A stretch of 64,000 bases of DNA from Limnomonas spitsbergensis (lineage: Eukaryota; Chlorophyta; Chlorophyceae; Chlamydomonadales). The stretch lies in the NCBI GenBank assembly GCA_037349105.1, contig JAYJMM010000119.1, positions 5,405,001 to 5,469,000 on the forward strand, written 5' to 3'. The notes beneath the pieces were generated by a model that worked only from the letters and a program-made list of their open reading frames with translations, made no database searches and was not told the DNA's origin. Below, in pieces: positions 34,880 to 48,700 of this stretch. The position numbers and the translations under genes were made by a program. Position 1 is the stretch's first letter; every line of letters starts with the position of its first letter.

Positions 34880-35596
34880 GCTACTTAGATTTGGGAGTTC
34901 GATGCCTTTGGGGGTCCGTTTTGAGGCCTTTTAAAATACTCTGGGGGTTTACTTTGGGGGTTCCCAAAAGCCTTCAATACATTCTGGTGATACGACTTTG
35001 GGGGTTGATTTTTCCAGAATTAACAGCATGCGCGTGTACCATAGTGCTCATCTCATTACATAACTTAAAAGCAATGCCGATCTTAAGGTGTTTTCGCTCA
35101 GGCCGAGGATCCAGAAGGCCTGTGGCAAGCCTGTCGAAGGCACTCCGCACATCCACAGCATGTTTGGAGTAGCGAGGGACGGCCCTGCCTAGAGCTGGTG
35201 TTGTAGGCAGCGGGCTGCGAGCTAGCCGCGCGTCGATCATTCTGCTGCTGTAGAACTTCAGGGGCAAGTCTAATTGTCTGATCAACTACGCTAGGTTCTC
35301 CAGCTTCGACCGTCCTGACCCCAAAGAAGCTCAATGTCTTCAATTTCTTCCGGTTAGTGGCTGCTGTTGCTGTCCCGTAAGCTACGGGTGGTCGTGGAGG
35401 AGGGGTGTTGCCCTCCATAATGAAAATTCCGTTTTTAGGCGGAGCTGGTCAGTGTCGGCTGTGTACCACTGAAATTCCACACTTAGGGTGAAAAAGTGTG
35501 GTGATTCGACTTTAGGGTTCGCGCGGACCCCTAATATCGAAGGTGCTACTATTGGGGGTTGCTACCCCCAAAGTCGAACTCCCAAATCAAAGTAGC
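34880..35596. mobile_element. 717-bp terminal-inverted-repeat element
   Basis: Left gctacttagatttgggagtt at 34880 and right aactcccaaatcaaagtagc ending at 35596 are near-perfect inverses, continuing inward as cga-ctttgggggt. Subterminal ctttgggggt motifs recur. Minus-strand ORFs (up to 106 codons) inside are unrecognised. No clear target-site duplication was found, so the superfamily is unassigned. Confidence 0.7.
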
Positions 35597-35599
35597 AGT

Positions 35600-36550
35600 A
35601 CGGTACACTTCAGCAGTCACTAAGAAGGAGCAAAAAGTGTGAAACACACACTTCTCTTGTTCAACAGAGAATACACACAAGTGTAACTGCAACAGCAGCA
35701 CTGTACACAGAGTTCGACTACATGAATCCATAAGAAGGAACTGATAATTCAGTAATACGCGCGGTGCGCTACATCAGCATGACACAACCGATATGAGCAC
35801 AAAATGAAATGGGATGCTTTCTTGTTTGCTGGATATCCTTCAAGGGCCCTTACCATCTTGAAACTGGTCTTACACCTGGAGAGGTATAACGTTATGGACA
35901 CCTGGATGTGGCCCAAGTCCCAATTGAGAAGAATGGGCATCATGCGGAGGTGTACCAGAAAGACCCTGGGAAACGGCAGCTACCCTGCCAGCCCGATTTG
36001 TTTTGTCATCATCACCCTCAGCCTGTTACCACCGTCTCTTCCGTCCGCTTGGGCAAACTTTGTGGGCGTGTGGCAAGTTGAGCGCACTATGCATGCTACG
36101 AATGTGGACATGAATGTTAAGATGCAATATCCCAGAACGCACTCAAACGCCTGTTTAAAGTTTAGGGTTTTCTTTCATGCTAAAATTATGCCAGGCTGCG
36201 AACACACTTGAAGAGGCACCAAACACTGAGACAAGCAAAGTTCAAAAGCCCAGTCTCTTTCGTCTAAATAAAGGACCCGTGCCAACACCAGAGTAGAGTG
36301 ATGCAGAACCTGGAGGTGTAACGTCATTGACTGATGCAGCAGGTCTGGCTTCCTATCCGGCCAAGAGCGCACCAGTATCCTCAGGTGGCTAGTTGACTCC
36401 TACTAGACGAATGTAGTAACCTCCCTTGACCATGCGATCCCTTGCCTTGGGCCTAGGCCATGCGATCCCTTGCCTCATGCATTTCCTGATCTGCTTTGAT
36501 GCCAGCCAGGTTCTAAGGAATATAAAACGGCTGCTGCGTCCAGCTAGCCA
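35600..36550. other. No recognised gene
   Basis: A plus-strand frame at 35804-36211 (135 codons) is open but unrecognised. Confidence 0.35.
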
Positions 36551-36555
36551 GGTCC

Positions 36556-36612
36556 GATCTTATTTTTCTGAGAGAGGAAGTTCATCATCCCCAACTGAAG
36601 CTCTCCAAATTC
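36556..36612 (-). repeat. Decayed duplicate of the terminal exon end
   Basis: The plus-strand text gaggaagttcatcatcccca...ctctccaa repeats the end of the last exon (36738-36785, gggagttcgtgatccccaag ctctccaac). It lies downstream of the stop codon. Confidence 0.7.
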
Positions 36613-36697
36613 AGAACGGCGCATACCCACTGGGCCCTGCTGAACGCTCGGCCTCGTGGGGCTAGTAGGGAATGACTGGGCTCAATTAATAGCTCTC
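36612..36697 (-). mobile_element. Partial SINE, 3' part only
   Basis: gcgcatacccactgggccct and gggaatgactgggctcaatt match the 3' part of the SINEs at 8722-8990 and 46260-46495 (minus orientation). The promoter half is missing. Confidence 0.7.
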
Positions 36698-36740
36698 CAA
36701 GTGTCAGCCCATGCTCTGGACCTGCTCCACAGCTCTCTTT

Positions 36741-39700
36741 TTAGAGGGAGAGGGAGTTCGTGATCCCCAAGCTCTCCAACAGGCCCCGAGCCTGCTTCAT
36801 TGCCTGCTTGGCCGCCTGCACGTGCACCTCATCAGCCTCCGTGTCCAGAACCTTGAACTGGGAGCCCTGGCCCAGACGATCCACCACAAGGTTGGCAGCA
36901 ATCAAACCTGCAGGGGGAAACAGTACCTAGTTTCCTCTCTCGTTTTTTGGATTAAGGAAAGCGCAACAGAGGTGAGCGATTTAAGCTGCAGGCTTGGAAG
37001 GCAGCAGCATCTGGGGGAATCACTTTAGTTGCCCCGTTTACTTTATTTTTGCCGCCCCTATTAGTTAGGCGCCCACGCTGTTGAGCAGGGCCCAGAGGTG
37101 TACCGTCATTGACCTGGGGGATGCTGTTGCCTAGCTTGCGTTGGCGGCAGGAGCATGGATGCTTGAAGTGGCTCTGTGCAAAGAGCCATGCACGGCAGTT
37201 CTAGAGGGAGTCCAACCTGACGGCAGCAATCAAGCCTACCATGTCGACATTTCCTACCCTATGCCTAACATGTCGACAATCAAGCCTACCATGCCGACAT
37301 TGCCTACACAAAGCCTACCATATCGACATTTCCTTCCCTAGTCCTGACAAGCCTCTACAGGGCGCTCTTTCTTTTACACCCTCACCTGTGACAAAGGCCA
37401 CTTGGGTGCCCACACAGCCGGGCCTTTTTGAGCAGGGCCCAGGGTTGTTTTGTCATTGACCTCACCTGTGACGTAGGCCCTCTCCTGGCTCAGTCCGTTT
37501 GCGCCGTGTGGGACACCCTTCACCCAGTCACCAGCCAGGAATACGTTGGGAATGCTGGTGCTCTGGTAGGGGCGGTACTGGTGGCTCTGCAGTCAGGGGT
37601 ATTGTTGGTTATTCAGCAGACAGGTCTGTTTAGGTCTCAAATCCTTGAAATCGGCTACGGTATTTGAATATAATTTCAAATCAAACCTGATCCTTTCTAC
37701 TGGTGCATTGCCATCCCTACCACACATACACCCACTGCCCGCGGCCATCACCCTTGCTCATTGCCCTCTTTCAGGAGGTGGTTTCCCCCAGGGGGTCCCC
37801 AGCCCTGTAAGAGTACAGCTTTTGGGAGCTGACAGGCCAAGTCAGGTCTACAGCTGGTGGTCCGAGCTGCAGAGTTGCTGTGCCAGGCCCCCCCAGCTGC
37901 AGGCCGGGTTGTAGCCGAAGTGCGTTGAAACAACGCTGGCCAGCACTCGATTACCAGGCAGCTCTAGTTTGATGGTAACGGTGTGGATGTGGCTTCCGCC
38001 CCGGGCTGCGCTGTTCCCTTCACCCGCACGCCCCTAGGGGGGCGTAGTTTTCTTTCTTTCTGTACCAGGCAGCACACCTCTGGCAAGAAGTGCGCAATTG
38101 CCTGACTGCCATGGGGACCCCACCACAGCATTGCAGCATCGAACCCCAATGGGTATCACTGGCCACGCCTGCTTGTGCGCCCACCCCTAAACCCTTAACC
38201 CATGTGCGCTCACCCCTACATCCTTAACCCTCGTGTGCTCACCCCTAAACCCTTGTGCGCTCACCCCGGGCGCTCACCCCTACATCCTTAACCCCTCGTG
38301 CGCTCACCCCTAAGCCCCAACCCCTCGTGCGCTCACCCCTAAGCCCTCGTGTGCTCACCCCTAAACCCTTGTGCGCTCACCCCGGGCGTCCACGCCTAAA
38401 TCCTGAACCCTCGCGCGCTCACCCCTTAACCCTTGTGCGCTCACCGCTTAAATCTGGACCCTCGTGCGCTCACCCCTGAAACCCTGTGCGCTCACCCCTT
38501 AGACCTAAACTCTCGTGCGCTCACCACTACACCCTTGTGTGCTCATCCCGGAACCCTTAACCCTCGTGCGCTCACCCCTAAACCCTTACGCGCTCACCCC
38601 GGGCGCTCACCCCTAAATCCTATATCCTTGTGCGCTCACCCCTAAACCCTTAACCCTTGTGCGCTCACCCCTAAACCCTTGTGCGCTCACCCCGGGTGCA
38701 AAGTGCGTCACTGCCTTTGGGAACCGCAACACAGCGCTGTCGACCACCTTCGTTCCTGCAGGTGGCAGGTATGGGAGCAATGTTGGGCGATTTACGGTCA
38801 TGCGGTCAGCGCTTTTGACGGTGCCACCAATATTTTACACTTAGCAGTTCTCAAGTCTACATTTACTGTTTTACGGTGGAACACACCGCTTTACGTTGCA
38901 CCAAAGTCCCTTTCCCGGTGTCTGAGCCCAACACTGGATTAGAGGGAGGGGGCATGAGACGCCTCCATGCCTTGGACGGGATATTTGAGCTACACCACTT
39001 TCCCTGAACTTCAACAATCCCAACCCAAGGCCAGAATCACCCCTGCCCTTGTTTCAACAGTTTTGGCCCTATTTTTCGACCTTCCCGTCCCTGGTATGAT
39101 ATCATGTGAACTCTGAACTGCAATCAGCACAACCTTGGTGTCAAGCCCTGCACCCTTTGGGGTCTTTGCCTCCAATCCCTGTACCAGGCCTCAAGCTGGC
39201 AGGTATTCAACCTTCTTTCGAACACTTTACGCTGGGCCCTGACATTCAACATTTTACCCACACAAAAACCGAAACCCTTGCCGTCTGCTCTCTTAACCTT
39301 TTGGGTCTCTTTTGGGTCTCATGTTTGCATTTTTATCCACCTCAAATCCCAGTCTGCTAGCACCCCTGAAAACCTCAGACACTTACGTCTTTACCCATTT
39401 TGAGCCCGCTGTACCACACACCCATAGCCTACTCTTACACCTGAAAGGCCACAGTCATAAGTTTCTTTAGACCCTACGCTGACTCCCTAGATCTTTACCC
39501 CAACCCTGCTCCCAAGTCACATCTCTAGCCCTCATGCCCTACCCCTAATCCTATCACTTGACAAATTAACCTTATAACAGGCCTCTACCCTATATTTGCC
39601 CTCAACCCTGAGGGTCTCAGGTGTGCAGGTCTCCAACTTGGACCCCAAACCCCAACCCACAGCCCAAAGCCTGAGGGTCTCAGGTTTTTAGAATTGTAGG

Positions 39701-42700
39701 TCTCAAAACCCGTTAACCCCAAATCACAGCCTGCTCTCACCTCTGAAGGCCTCAGGCTCACATGTCTCCAAATGTTGCTTGATGCGTGCGACAACGGCCT
39801 CATCCGACAGAGGCAGCAGCGCCGAGGCGTTATAGAAGTCGGCTGTGATGACACTGCCCGGGGCGTCCCGGTACTCGTCCTGCAGGTCAGCAGTACTACA
39901 ACATCTTAATGGGAACGAATGACAACAGTGCAGATGTACATGGCACATTCTTCCGTGCAGCCCTGAAGCAGTTCAAGATAACCAGCTCGCCTCTACAGGA
40001 CCACTGCAATGGACTTCCTGCAGTTGTAAACACCCAGGCTTGAATTCAGATCATTTACGATTTCCAACTTGTCAGGCTTCACCAAAACCCTGCACTCAAA
40101 CATTTCCTACCTGCAGGCTTCATTAAAAAACCTGTACTCACACATTTCATACCTGCAGGTCGTTGAGGTGGAAGTAGGTTGCCCCTGCCCCAGCTGAGGG
40201 CTCAAACCCGGACAACACGTTGGCTGGGTACCTGCGCAGAGTCCAAAGCACGAATGGTTCACCGCTACTTCACCTGCGACAAGCCAGAAACGGTTCCCCA
40301 TCGCATGAATTGTCCACTACTACTTTGCCTGCAACACCAGCGTTTCTTTTTTCCGGCTGCAAGACCATCTGAGGCAGGCCGCCCCGTGGCCGCCAGAGGC
40401 CCGATTGGGACCAAACCTGGACCGGCCTGCGACTGGTGTACAGAGCAGCATGGCTGGCCACAAACAGGGCCTCCGGCCAGAAGCCTGAGTGTGGCTGACA
40501 TGTAGCTGAGCCGTGATAAAAGAATCTCTGTGCGCCACGCCATGAAAGGTTAACCATCAATGCAGCATTACTATATCATGAACGATTCCCCACTAAAATG
40601 AAGGCCATTAGATGGATGCTTCAATGCTGAACAACAACTAGTTTAGAAGGGTCACATCATGAATCCTTTGCCTCAGGTCAAAATCTTGCCATGAAAGGCA
40701 AACGACAACTGAGAGCACACAGTACCACCCTTGTCAGACTGCGAGGGAGCTGCGGCTGGGCCCAGAGTTGATTTTTTCGTGATTCAGCTACATGTCAGCT
40801 ACATTTCAGCTTCTGGCCAGAGGCCCCGTTTGTGGCCAGCCTTGCTGCTTCGGCCACCAGCCATAAGCCAGTCCAGGTTTGGTCCCAATAGGGCATTTGG
40901 CGGCTGCAGGAGGGCCAACAGAAGGTGGACTTGAAGCTGGAAAAATATCCCTGGCTGGGCCGAAGGGCAATACACCTTCACCAGCTTAGGGCCTTCGTCC
41001 CAAGCGATAGGGCTAGAAGCACCAGGCCCCCCCATACTAGAGATGTAGCAGAGTGGTGACTGCAGCACCCTACAATGCACTGCGCAGTCTAAGCCAGTCA
41101 TGCCATGCAAATGGGGGCCGGTCTTCAGTACAGCTGTAGGAGGTGCAGTCAGGGCGTCAAGAACACGACCTGAGCCTGGGGACCTGAACCTGAACCGCAA
41201 AGTCTGATTATGGCAAGGAGTATCCAGGCTCCAATCAGGCTTGGGTAGCCCCCAATCATTTGGTATGTACCCTGTCATGAAGCCCCGTATCATTCGGTTT
41301 TCGGCCGGCCATCCACTCATATCGTATTCAGCTTCCCTGATCCCAAGCCTCGGAGTACAACCCCGCTCACGCTCACTTGGTGGTCATATCCCGCCAAACT
41401 CCCTTGGTCTTCACCGCACATATCCCCAAACCTCAACCCCTCCACTCACTAGCGTAAACCCCAAACCCCAACCCCTCCACTCACTAGCGTCAACCCTAAA
41501 CCCCAACACCTCCACTCACTAGCGTAGACCCCAAACCCTACCCCCTCTACTCACTAGCGTAAACCCCAAACCCAAACCCCTCCACTCACTAGCGTAAACC
41601 CCTAACCCGAACCCCTCCACTCACTAGCGTAAACCCCAAACCCGAGCCCCTCCACTCACTAGCGTAAACCCCAAACCCGAACCTCTCCACTCACTAGTGC
41701 AAACCCCAAACCCGAACCCCTCCACTCACTAGCGTAAACCCCAAACCCAAACCCCTCCACTCACTTGGTCTTCACCTTGCGGTCCAGCCATATCCGCGTG
41801 GCGATGACGTCTATGGACTTGAGGTTCATTGCGGCCCGGAACTCCCTGGCAGCCGCCAGCGGGGGGCAGGCAGACACCAGCTTCTGCATGCCGCCCACAC
41901 CGATCGCAAAGATGACAGCATCAGCTTCGTAAACAGTCTCCAAACCTGGTTGTGTGGGATGGAAGGGTGAAAGAGGGGGGGGGTCACACGATCAGATGTG
42001 ATGGGTGCAGTTGGGGGCAGGTAGACACCAGCTCCTGCATGCCGCTGATGCTGATGGCGAAAGTGACCTTGTATACAGTCTTTGTCATTGGTTTAATACA
42101 TTGGTCTACGGGCCTGACGGTGCGGGAAAACAAGTTTGGTCAAAAGTATCCAGGCCTGACACTGTGCGGAGAGAAATGCATGCTTTTCCACCGACAAGTT
42201 CATAGCGACCTTACGTACAGTTCCTAGCTCATAAACTATTCCTTGTCAGAGCAGAAGCTGCCTTTTGACAAATCAACATCAGACACCTTTTTAATGCTGC
42301 TGGGCCTGTTGTCTGATGGAGAAGGAACAAAAGGTTGTGGTCCAAACGCAGATCAGAGAGGATCCCTGTTGCCAGTGTTTATTTTTCCGGTTAAGAGGCC
42401 ACCATCAGCTGGCTGACCCGCGGCCGTCAGGGGCCCGATTGGGACCAAACCTGGGACCAAACCGGCGGCCCCAGCAGTATGGCTGGCCACACCAGGGGCC
42501 TCTGTCGTGAAGCCGGTTTGTAGCTGATATGTAGCTGAGTCACGCAAACAGAAACACTATCTGCTGCCCTTGGTGAGAGGGTCATGTGAAGGTGATTCAT
42601 TCTGTCGTGTTAGGTACAGCAGGGGTGGCAGGAAGTATGGATGGTATGGGAAGGAATACACCGCACCTGTCACTTTATCCAAGGCCTGGACCGCTGTCAC

Positions 42701-45700
42701 CTCGCCATCCTCCCTGGTGACAAGCCCAGTCACAATTCTGCGACGGGCAACATACAAGGATGCTCGGGGCACACACACAAATCAATATCAACCATCCCTG
42801 TACACTTTGTCAAGGTCCAGCCAATGCAGACGGAGTCTAGCTTTAAAAATGAGCGTGCCCAGATGAAATAACGCTTGTACCACCCTTTACCCCATGTTTT
42901 CTCTACCGGTGATGCTTATTTCTAGGCATCGGCAATATGATATTACATGATTCAATTGCTGATAACACGTTTTCCTACCGCATCGAGGCTTGCACCCTGC
43001 CATCCATTCGACATTCTAACCCATAGAAACTTGCATCGTACCTTCCGCTTGACATCCCCCCACCCCCATCAAAGCTCACATCCTGCAGCCATCCCTGCGC
43101 ATCACCTGTTGCCGATGATTTCACCACCATTGGACTCGATGCGCTGGATCAGTGGTGAAAAGATCTTCTCGGCAATAGAGCCCCTGAAGTTGACAAGTTG
43201 ATTACAACTTAAGCTACAGTGGTTCAAAGAACATATTCAGAGCAGGCATTTCGCCTAGACAGCCCTCAGATAAGTATAATCCCTTCATAATTCCACCGTC
43301 GTTACACTCCATACAAACTTTTATCGGCTGACGACGAGGGCCACAGGCGCAACCAGGCTGTTTTTCTGTGTTTGAGTCTCAGGTTGTCTAGGGATGGGCG
43401 GCCAGCCTCATACATTGTCCAGTCCAAGAAAAGATACACTGGATCAACGGAGAGAAGATATTTTCAAGAACAGGGCCTCTCAGCAGGGTGATTTTCCAGG
43501 TGTGGGAACAACGCGGCCCACCCACTCTCGTACACCACCCACCCTCCTGAACCATCACCTCGCATCTACCATGCACTAGCATACACCACCCACTCGCTTG
43601 CACCATCCACTCACGTACACCATCCACTCACTTGCACCAGCAGACATCAAAGTCATTCTGATGTGCCAAGGCATAGAAGTAAAGTGTCTCCAGCATTGTG
43701 GCCGCCGAAATCTCCTCAGGGGGGGCAAACAAGCCCTGCAGCATGCAGAAAAGGATGGGCAGCGGGCCCGTCAAACTAATTGTGAATTCAACAGATTGGG
43801 TAAGGCAAACAGCTCCTGAAGGGTAGCACATGGGAGGCGGTGTGTGTGGAGGGGGGGAGGGCATGGGGGGGAAGGGGAGAAAAGCCAATGCAGCAGCGGG
43901 GGGAGTGGCAGATGGCTGGTGAGATTAGGAGGCAGAGGCATCGGGCAGGACGCAAGCAGCACCAGCGTGGCTTTGAGGAGACTCTTCGTAGGCACTAGAC
44001 CTCTGCACCATCAGCACACTCACTCGCCACCAGCAGTTTCGGTCTGAGGAAGTTTAATTGAGCAATACAGTACTACACTCACGCATTACAAAGCACTACA
44101 CCGCAATCTAAGTACTACACACATTCATCACTAAAACATCCACGCACCACTAGGAGCGTCGGTTTAAGGAACTCCTCGTATGCGGCCTTGCTCACACCAC
44201 ACTGCTTGAACAGCTCGTACGCGCTCATCTTGTCGTACCTGAGAACATAGCAGGTTTCAGGTTTCAGGGTTTTAGGGGTTCAGGTTTTAGGGTTCACACT
44301 GATTTGACAGCCTGTTAACACTCCTTGTTCTTCAAGTGCAATGCAGGCGGATGCCAGTTGCGGTGGCAGGCAGCATGAGGGAAAGGGTCATCCACCTCCT
44401 GACTGCAACTTCAGCGGTGTGCATCCAAGTGCAAGTGTCACCAAAATGCAGCCGAAAACGAGTAGCGCAAAAAACCAGCCAAGCGTCAATGTGCAACACG
44501 CAATATCCAGAGCTGTTTCACACAGGACTTGTCAGAGGCTGGGCAACGTCACGTCGTTCCCCCAAGCATCTTTGTTTCTCTCCGCCACAAAGGCAATATG
44601 TCCTAAGCGCAGGCCCACCATTTTCTGCCACACAGGCACAGTCACCATCAGGGCAAACCTACATTTCATGCAATCACACACACAACGTGCCATCATCAGC
44701 CCTTTCCTAGAAACTGGCTTTGAAACAAATCACAAAGGTCCTCATACAACCGTGACACACAAACACTGGCGTCCTCAAAAGCCTTTTTCTGCACATTGCA
44801 TTAAAACAAATCAAAACAGCCCCCCCTGTCCACCGTGACAACACACACACATGCACGCTGTCGTCCTCAGTCCTGCAGAATGACTTCCTTGAAAAAAATC
44901 AACAGTGCAACATAGCAACTGTGACACACCCACACCCACACCCACACACACTGTCGTCCTCAGCCCTTTTCTACGGAATGGCTTACTTAAAACAAATCAT
45001 AAAATACCACCTAGTAACTGTGACACACACACACACCGTCATTATTGGCCTTTTTCTACAAGTATGGCTGCTAAAGCGTTGGAGCCACCCACCTTTCATA
45101 GGTTGCCTCGCTGCTGTCAAAGTCCACAAACGCCGCCAGGAAGGGGAGCATGGTCAAGCGGTCTGCCAAGGACAAGGACCTGATAACAGACACAAGGGAA
45201 ATGTGTATGTTGCTGTTGTTGTTGTTGCTGTTCTTACAAAGTTGACGCAATCACCCACAGCCTTTTGCAAAAGGGCCAGACAGGGCGAACCGGAGGGAGA
45301 CCACACAAAAAACGAAACACACACGAGCCAACCGACAGAAAAATCGAGCAACAGGAAAATGAAAGAACCAAAAGCGACCAGCCAAGCCATGAAAGACAAA
45401 AAAGAACCACAGGCAGACCAAGGACCCAACGACAAACACGGGAACCGAGGGGAGCCTGAACATCAAGTCAATCGGGGGTGATGGGGGTTGGCTGGGACTG
45501 TGGGGGCGTGGGGGGGGGCGATAGGTCAGCAGCTATTCTACAGCCTGGTCTTGGCCTTTTGCCTTCCGCTGGCTGGGGGGAGATCATGCCTGAAAGGCTG
45601 CATCAGGCCTGCTCTGTCACAACATGCCACTGCCTGACCGGGTGAGATCAGTACGGCTTGCACTCTCCCAGCCGCCCAATCCCTATCGCCCCGCTTCGAA

Positions 45701-48700
45701 CTGCCTGACATAAGCGGGAAAAAGGCCAACAGGGGGACACATCAATACAAAAAACAGACCGATTGGCGCCCCTGCGGGGACGCCAAGCCAAGAAGACAGG
45801 CCGATTGGGGCCCCAGCAGGGGCGCCAAGCCATCCAACCGCCGACCGTTCAGTCTTCAGAAAGAAAGAAAGCTACGCCCCATGGAAGGCGTGAGAGTTAA
45901 GGAAACAGCGCAGACTGGGCCGAAGCCACATCCGCGCCGTTACCGTACTATCCACGTTACACCTGCAGCTCTCAAGGCAGTGCTGGTGAAGTAGTTTCCC
46001 GGCGCGCCAGGTTTCACGGGCTTATGAGAGGAAGGATGCGCAACTCCTTGACAGGAAACCATCCATTCAGGACCCCCACTTGCGTGCAGACTGGCATGGA
46101 TAGGTGGGGAAAATGACTGCTGTAACTCTAAACCCTCAACCCCAAAGGGTCGCCAGTTTTTAGCACCAGCACCAGCACCAGCATCAGCCCCATCTCCAGT
46201 CCCTGCACAAGTATTAGCTCCAGGACCATCGATACCACTATCACTAACGCTTAGGTTTGAGGGGGAAATGGTCCAGTGGTATAACGCTGGTGGCATCCAT
46301 ACCCGGAGGTTGAGGGATCGAGTCCGCCACACGATCTTCTAGACTAGAGCGCCGGGTTCCATGTTCCTGACCACTCACATAGGAGGATGGCATGGCTGCA
46401 CCTTGACCCAGGCTGTGCATGGTAGCCGGAATTGAGCCTAGTCATTCCCTACGAGCGTTCAGCAAGGCCCAACGGGTACTGCTCTGAACCATCACGAACG
46501 CGCAGGGTGGCATTGCAATCCGTGCTGTGTGACTACGCCATTATTCAGATATTGCTGTAGTAATTACGGTCCCTTCCTGGTAAAAGTAGCTGAATTTGCC
46601 TGAACATGACGGTGTCTGAGACTCAGCTACGTATCTCGGCCACTGTAGGGATCGTGATCAGCACAGCACTATTTGCGATGCACCTGCGTCCTACTCCACT
46701 CGAAATCGAAAAAAGCGAAACAGGCGACTGGTCCCAGCAGTACAAACACCGGATCCTATACAGCTTGCAGCAGTACATACCAGTATGAACCACTGCAGTC
46801 TGCAGCAGTACCAAACAGAGCAGTACATCAGTATGCACCAGTGCAGTGGGATAGTGTGAACATACTGCTTGCAACAGGACATACCAGTATGAACCATCGC
46901 AGCTTGCAGCGGAACCGAGCAGATTAGTACATCAGTACGCACCAGTACAAAGGGAAAGTGTGCACAAACTGCCCAATCAGCGTGGGCAACCGCTGCAATT
47001 TGCTGAAGACAGGCGCCTCGGTGACCAGGCCCTTCGGAGACCAGAAGCCAGAAGTGGTCCAGGGGGTCAGGGGCCATTCAGGCAGGTCCAGCTCCTCCAG
47101 CAGCGCAAAGATGTTCTTGTACTGCAGGCCGGGGCAGTGCAAGAGCATGTGATGGCAGTACATGAAAAAACGATGGCATAACCTCGGGCAGAACATGACG
47201 AAACATGGCAAAGCAAAGATGTTTCTGTACTGCAAGCCGGCAGTACAAGAACACGAGATGGCAGCAAAAGGGCATACCGTGGAAGTACAGGATCATTGTA
47301 TGGCATTCGGAGGATGTTCTGGTACAGCGGGCCGGGGCACGATTTGGATGATAGCGTGAATGCAGGATTCGGTGAAGTTGGTTGAGTCAGAAATGTAAGT
47401 TAACTTGATCTTGAGACACGATGCTCGAAGCAAACAATTGAAGTGGAAGGTTGTTGAAAAGTGCTTTTGTCCAGCAGATCGGGGCTTGATAGGGATGGCA
47501 GCGAGCCAGCAGGACACCTAGAGGTTGCCAAACCAGAAAATAAACCTCTAACATCTTTCCTCCATACCAGTATTTCCTCTGACATGCACAATGCTTGAAA
47601 CAGAGTTGGTTGCAGGCTGTGGTGAGGTGTGTCTTTTGTACCAATGGTCTGCACTATGAGACTTGTGGCTTGTTTCCCCCCGGTTCGCTCTGCTTAGCCC
47701 TTTCACAAAAGGCTGCGGGTGGTTGCGTCAACTTTGAAATGACAACAACTATGACAGCGAGAAATGCATGCCGTTGTTTTCGTGTCATGCATGAAATGTG
47801 TCTTCTTTCTTTCTCTTGCATGTTGTGTTTGCCGTTGAGATGTAGGGCTCCCTTACCTGGTACCAGAAGCCCTTCATGCCCGCCTCCACCTCCTTGCCGG
47901 ATGCCGTGCGCCAGCCCGTAGCAAGGCCGCCTGGGTTGGGGCTTGCCTCCAGCAGCTTCACGCTGTAGCCTTGCTCACTGAGGTGCTTGGCCGCTCCGAA
48001 TCCTAGACGCAGCAGGGTGCGGGGTGCAGTGAAAATGGAGCGAGGAGCGAAATGCAGGTTGTGGGGTGACAGGCATCAGAGCTCTAAATTTATATTTGTC
48101 AAGGGCTAGGCATGGGAGTGGTGGCAGGGCAAAAGGCAGGCATGCGCCAGGATGCTGGCTGGCTGGCTGGCTGGCTGGCTGGTTTTGGCCGAAAATGAAG
48201 GCGGGGCACAGGACGCACAACAGCCATCAGGGACAAAAAGTTGAGCCTGGGCGTGTCCTGAGACCCCACCAGGATGGGCCAAATAAATGCTTGGGACTCG
48301 ATGCATGGCTCTGGGAACAAAAAACCGGAGCTCGGATGGGCAAGTCTGAGTAGCACAGGGGCTGTGATGCTGGCTCGCTTTCATTGTGCGATTGTGATAC
48401 CGTAAGCCCGGGCCCAGGTCGGTCAACAGCTGTCAGCCAGCAGAGGTTCAACCAGAGTAATCTTGGATGTACAGAGGCTAGAAACTCTGTATTCAATCTG
48501 CCTTGGACTTGGATCTGGCATGTCACCAGGGGGAAATGACCGCTGCTACGGTGGGCATGCCGGCGATGCACCAGGGCTGTTCTGCCACACAGACATGCCC
48601 ACCCTGCTGGCCTGGCCGGGTGGTCTTCGAGTTGCGACAGTTCCTCGGCTCAGCGCACCTGCCCAGCCTTGTCCCACGATGACAACTTCCTTGCCTCCTG

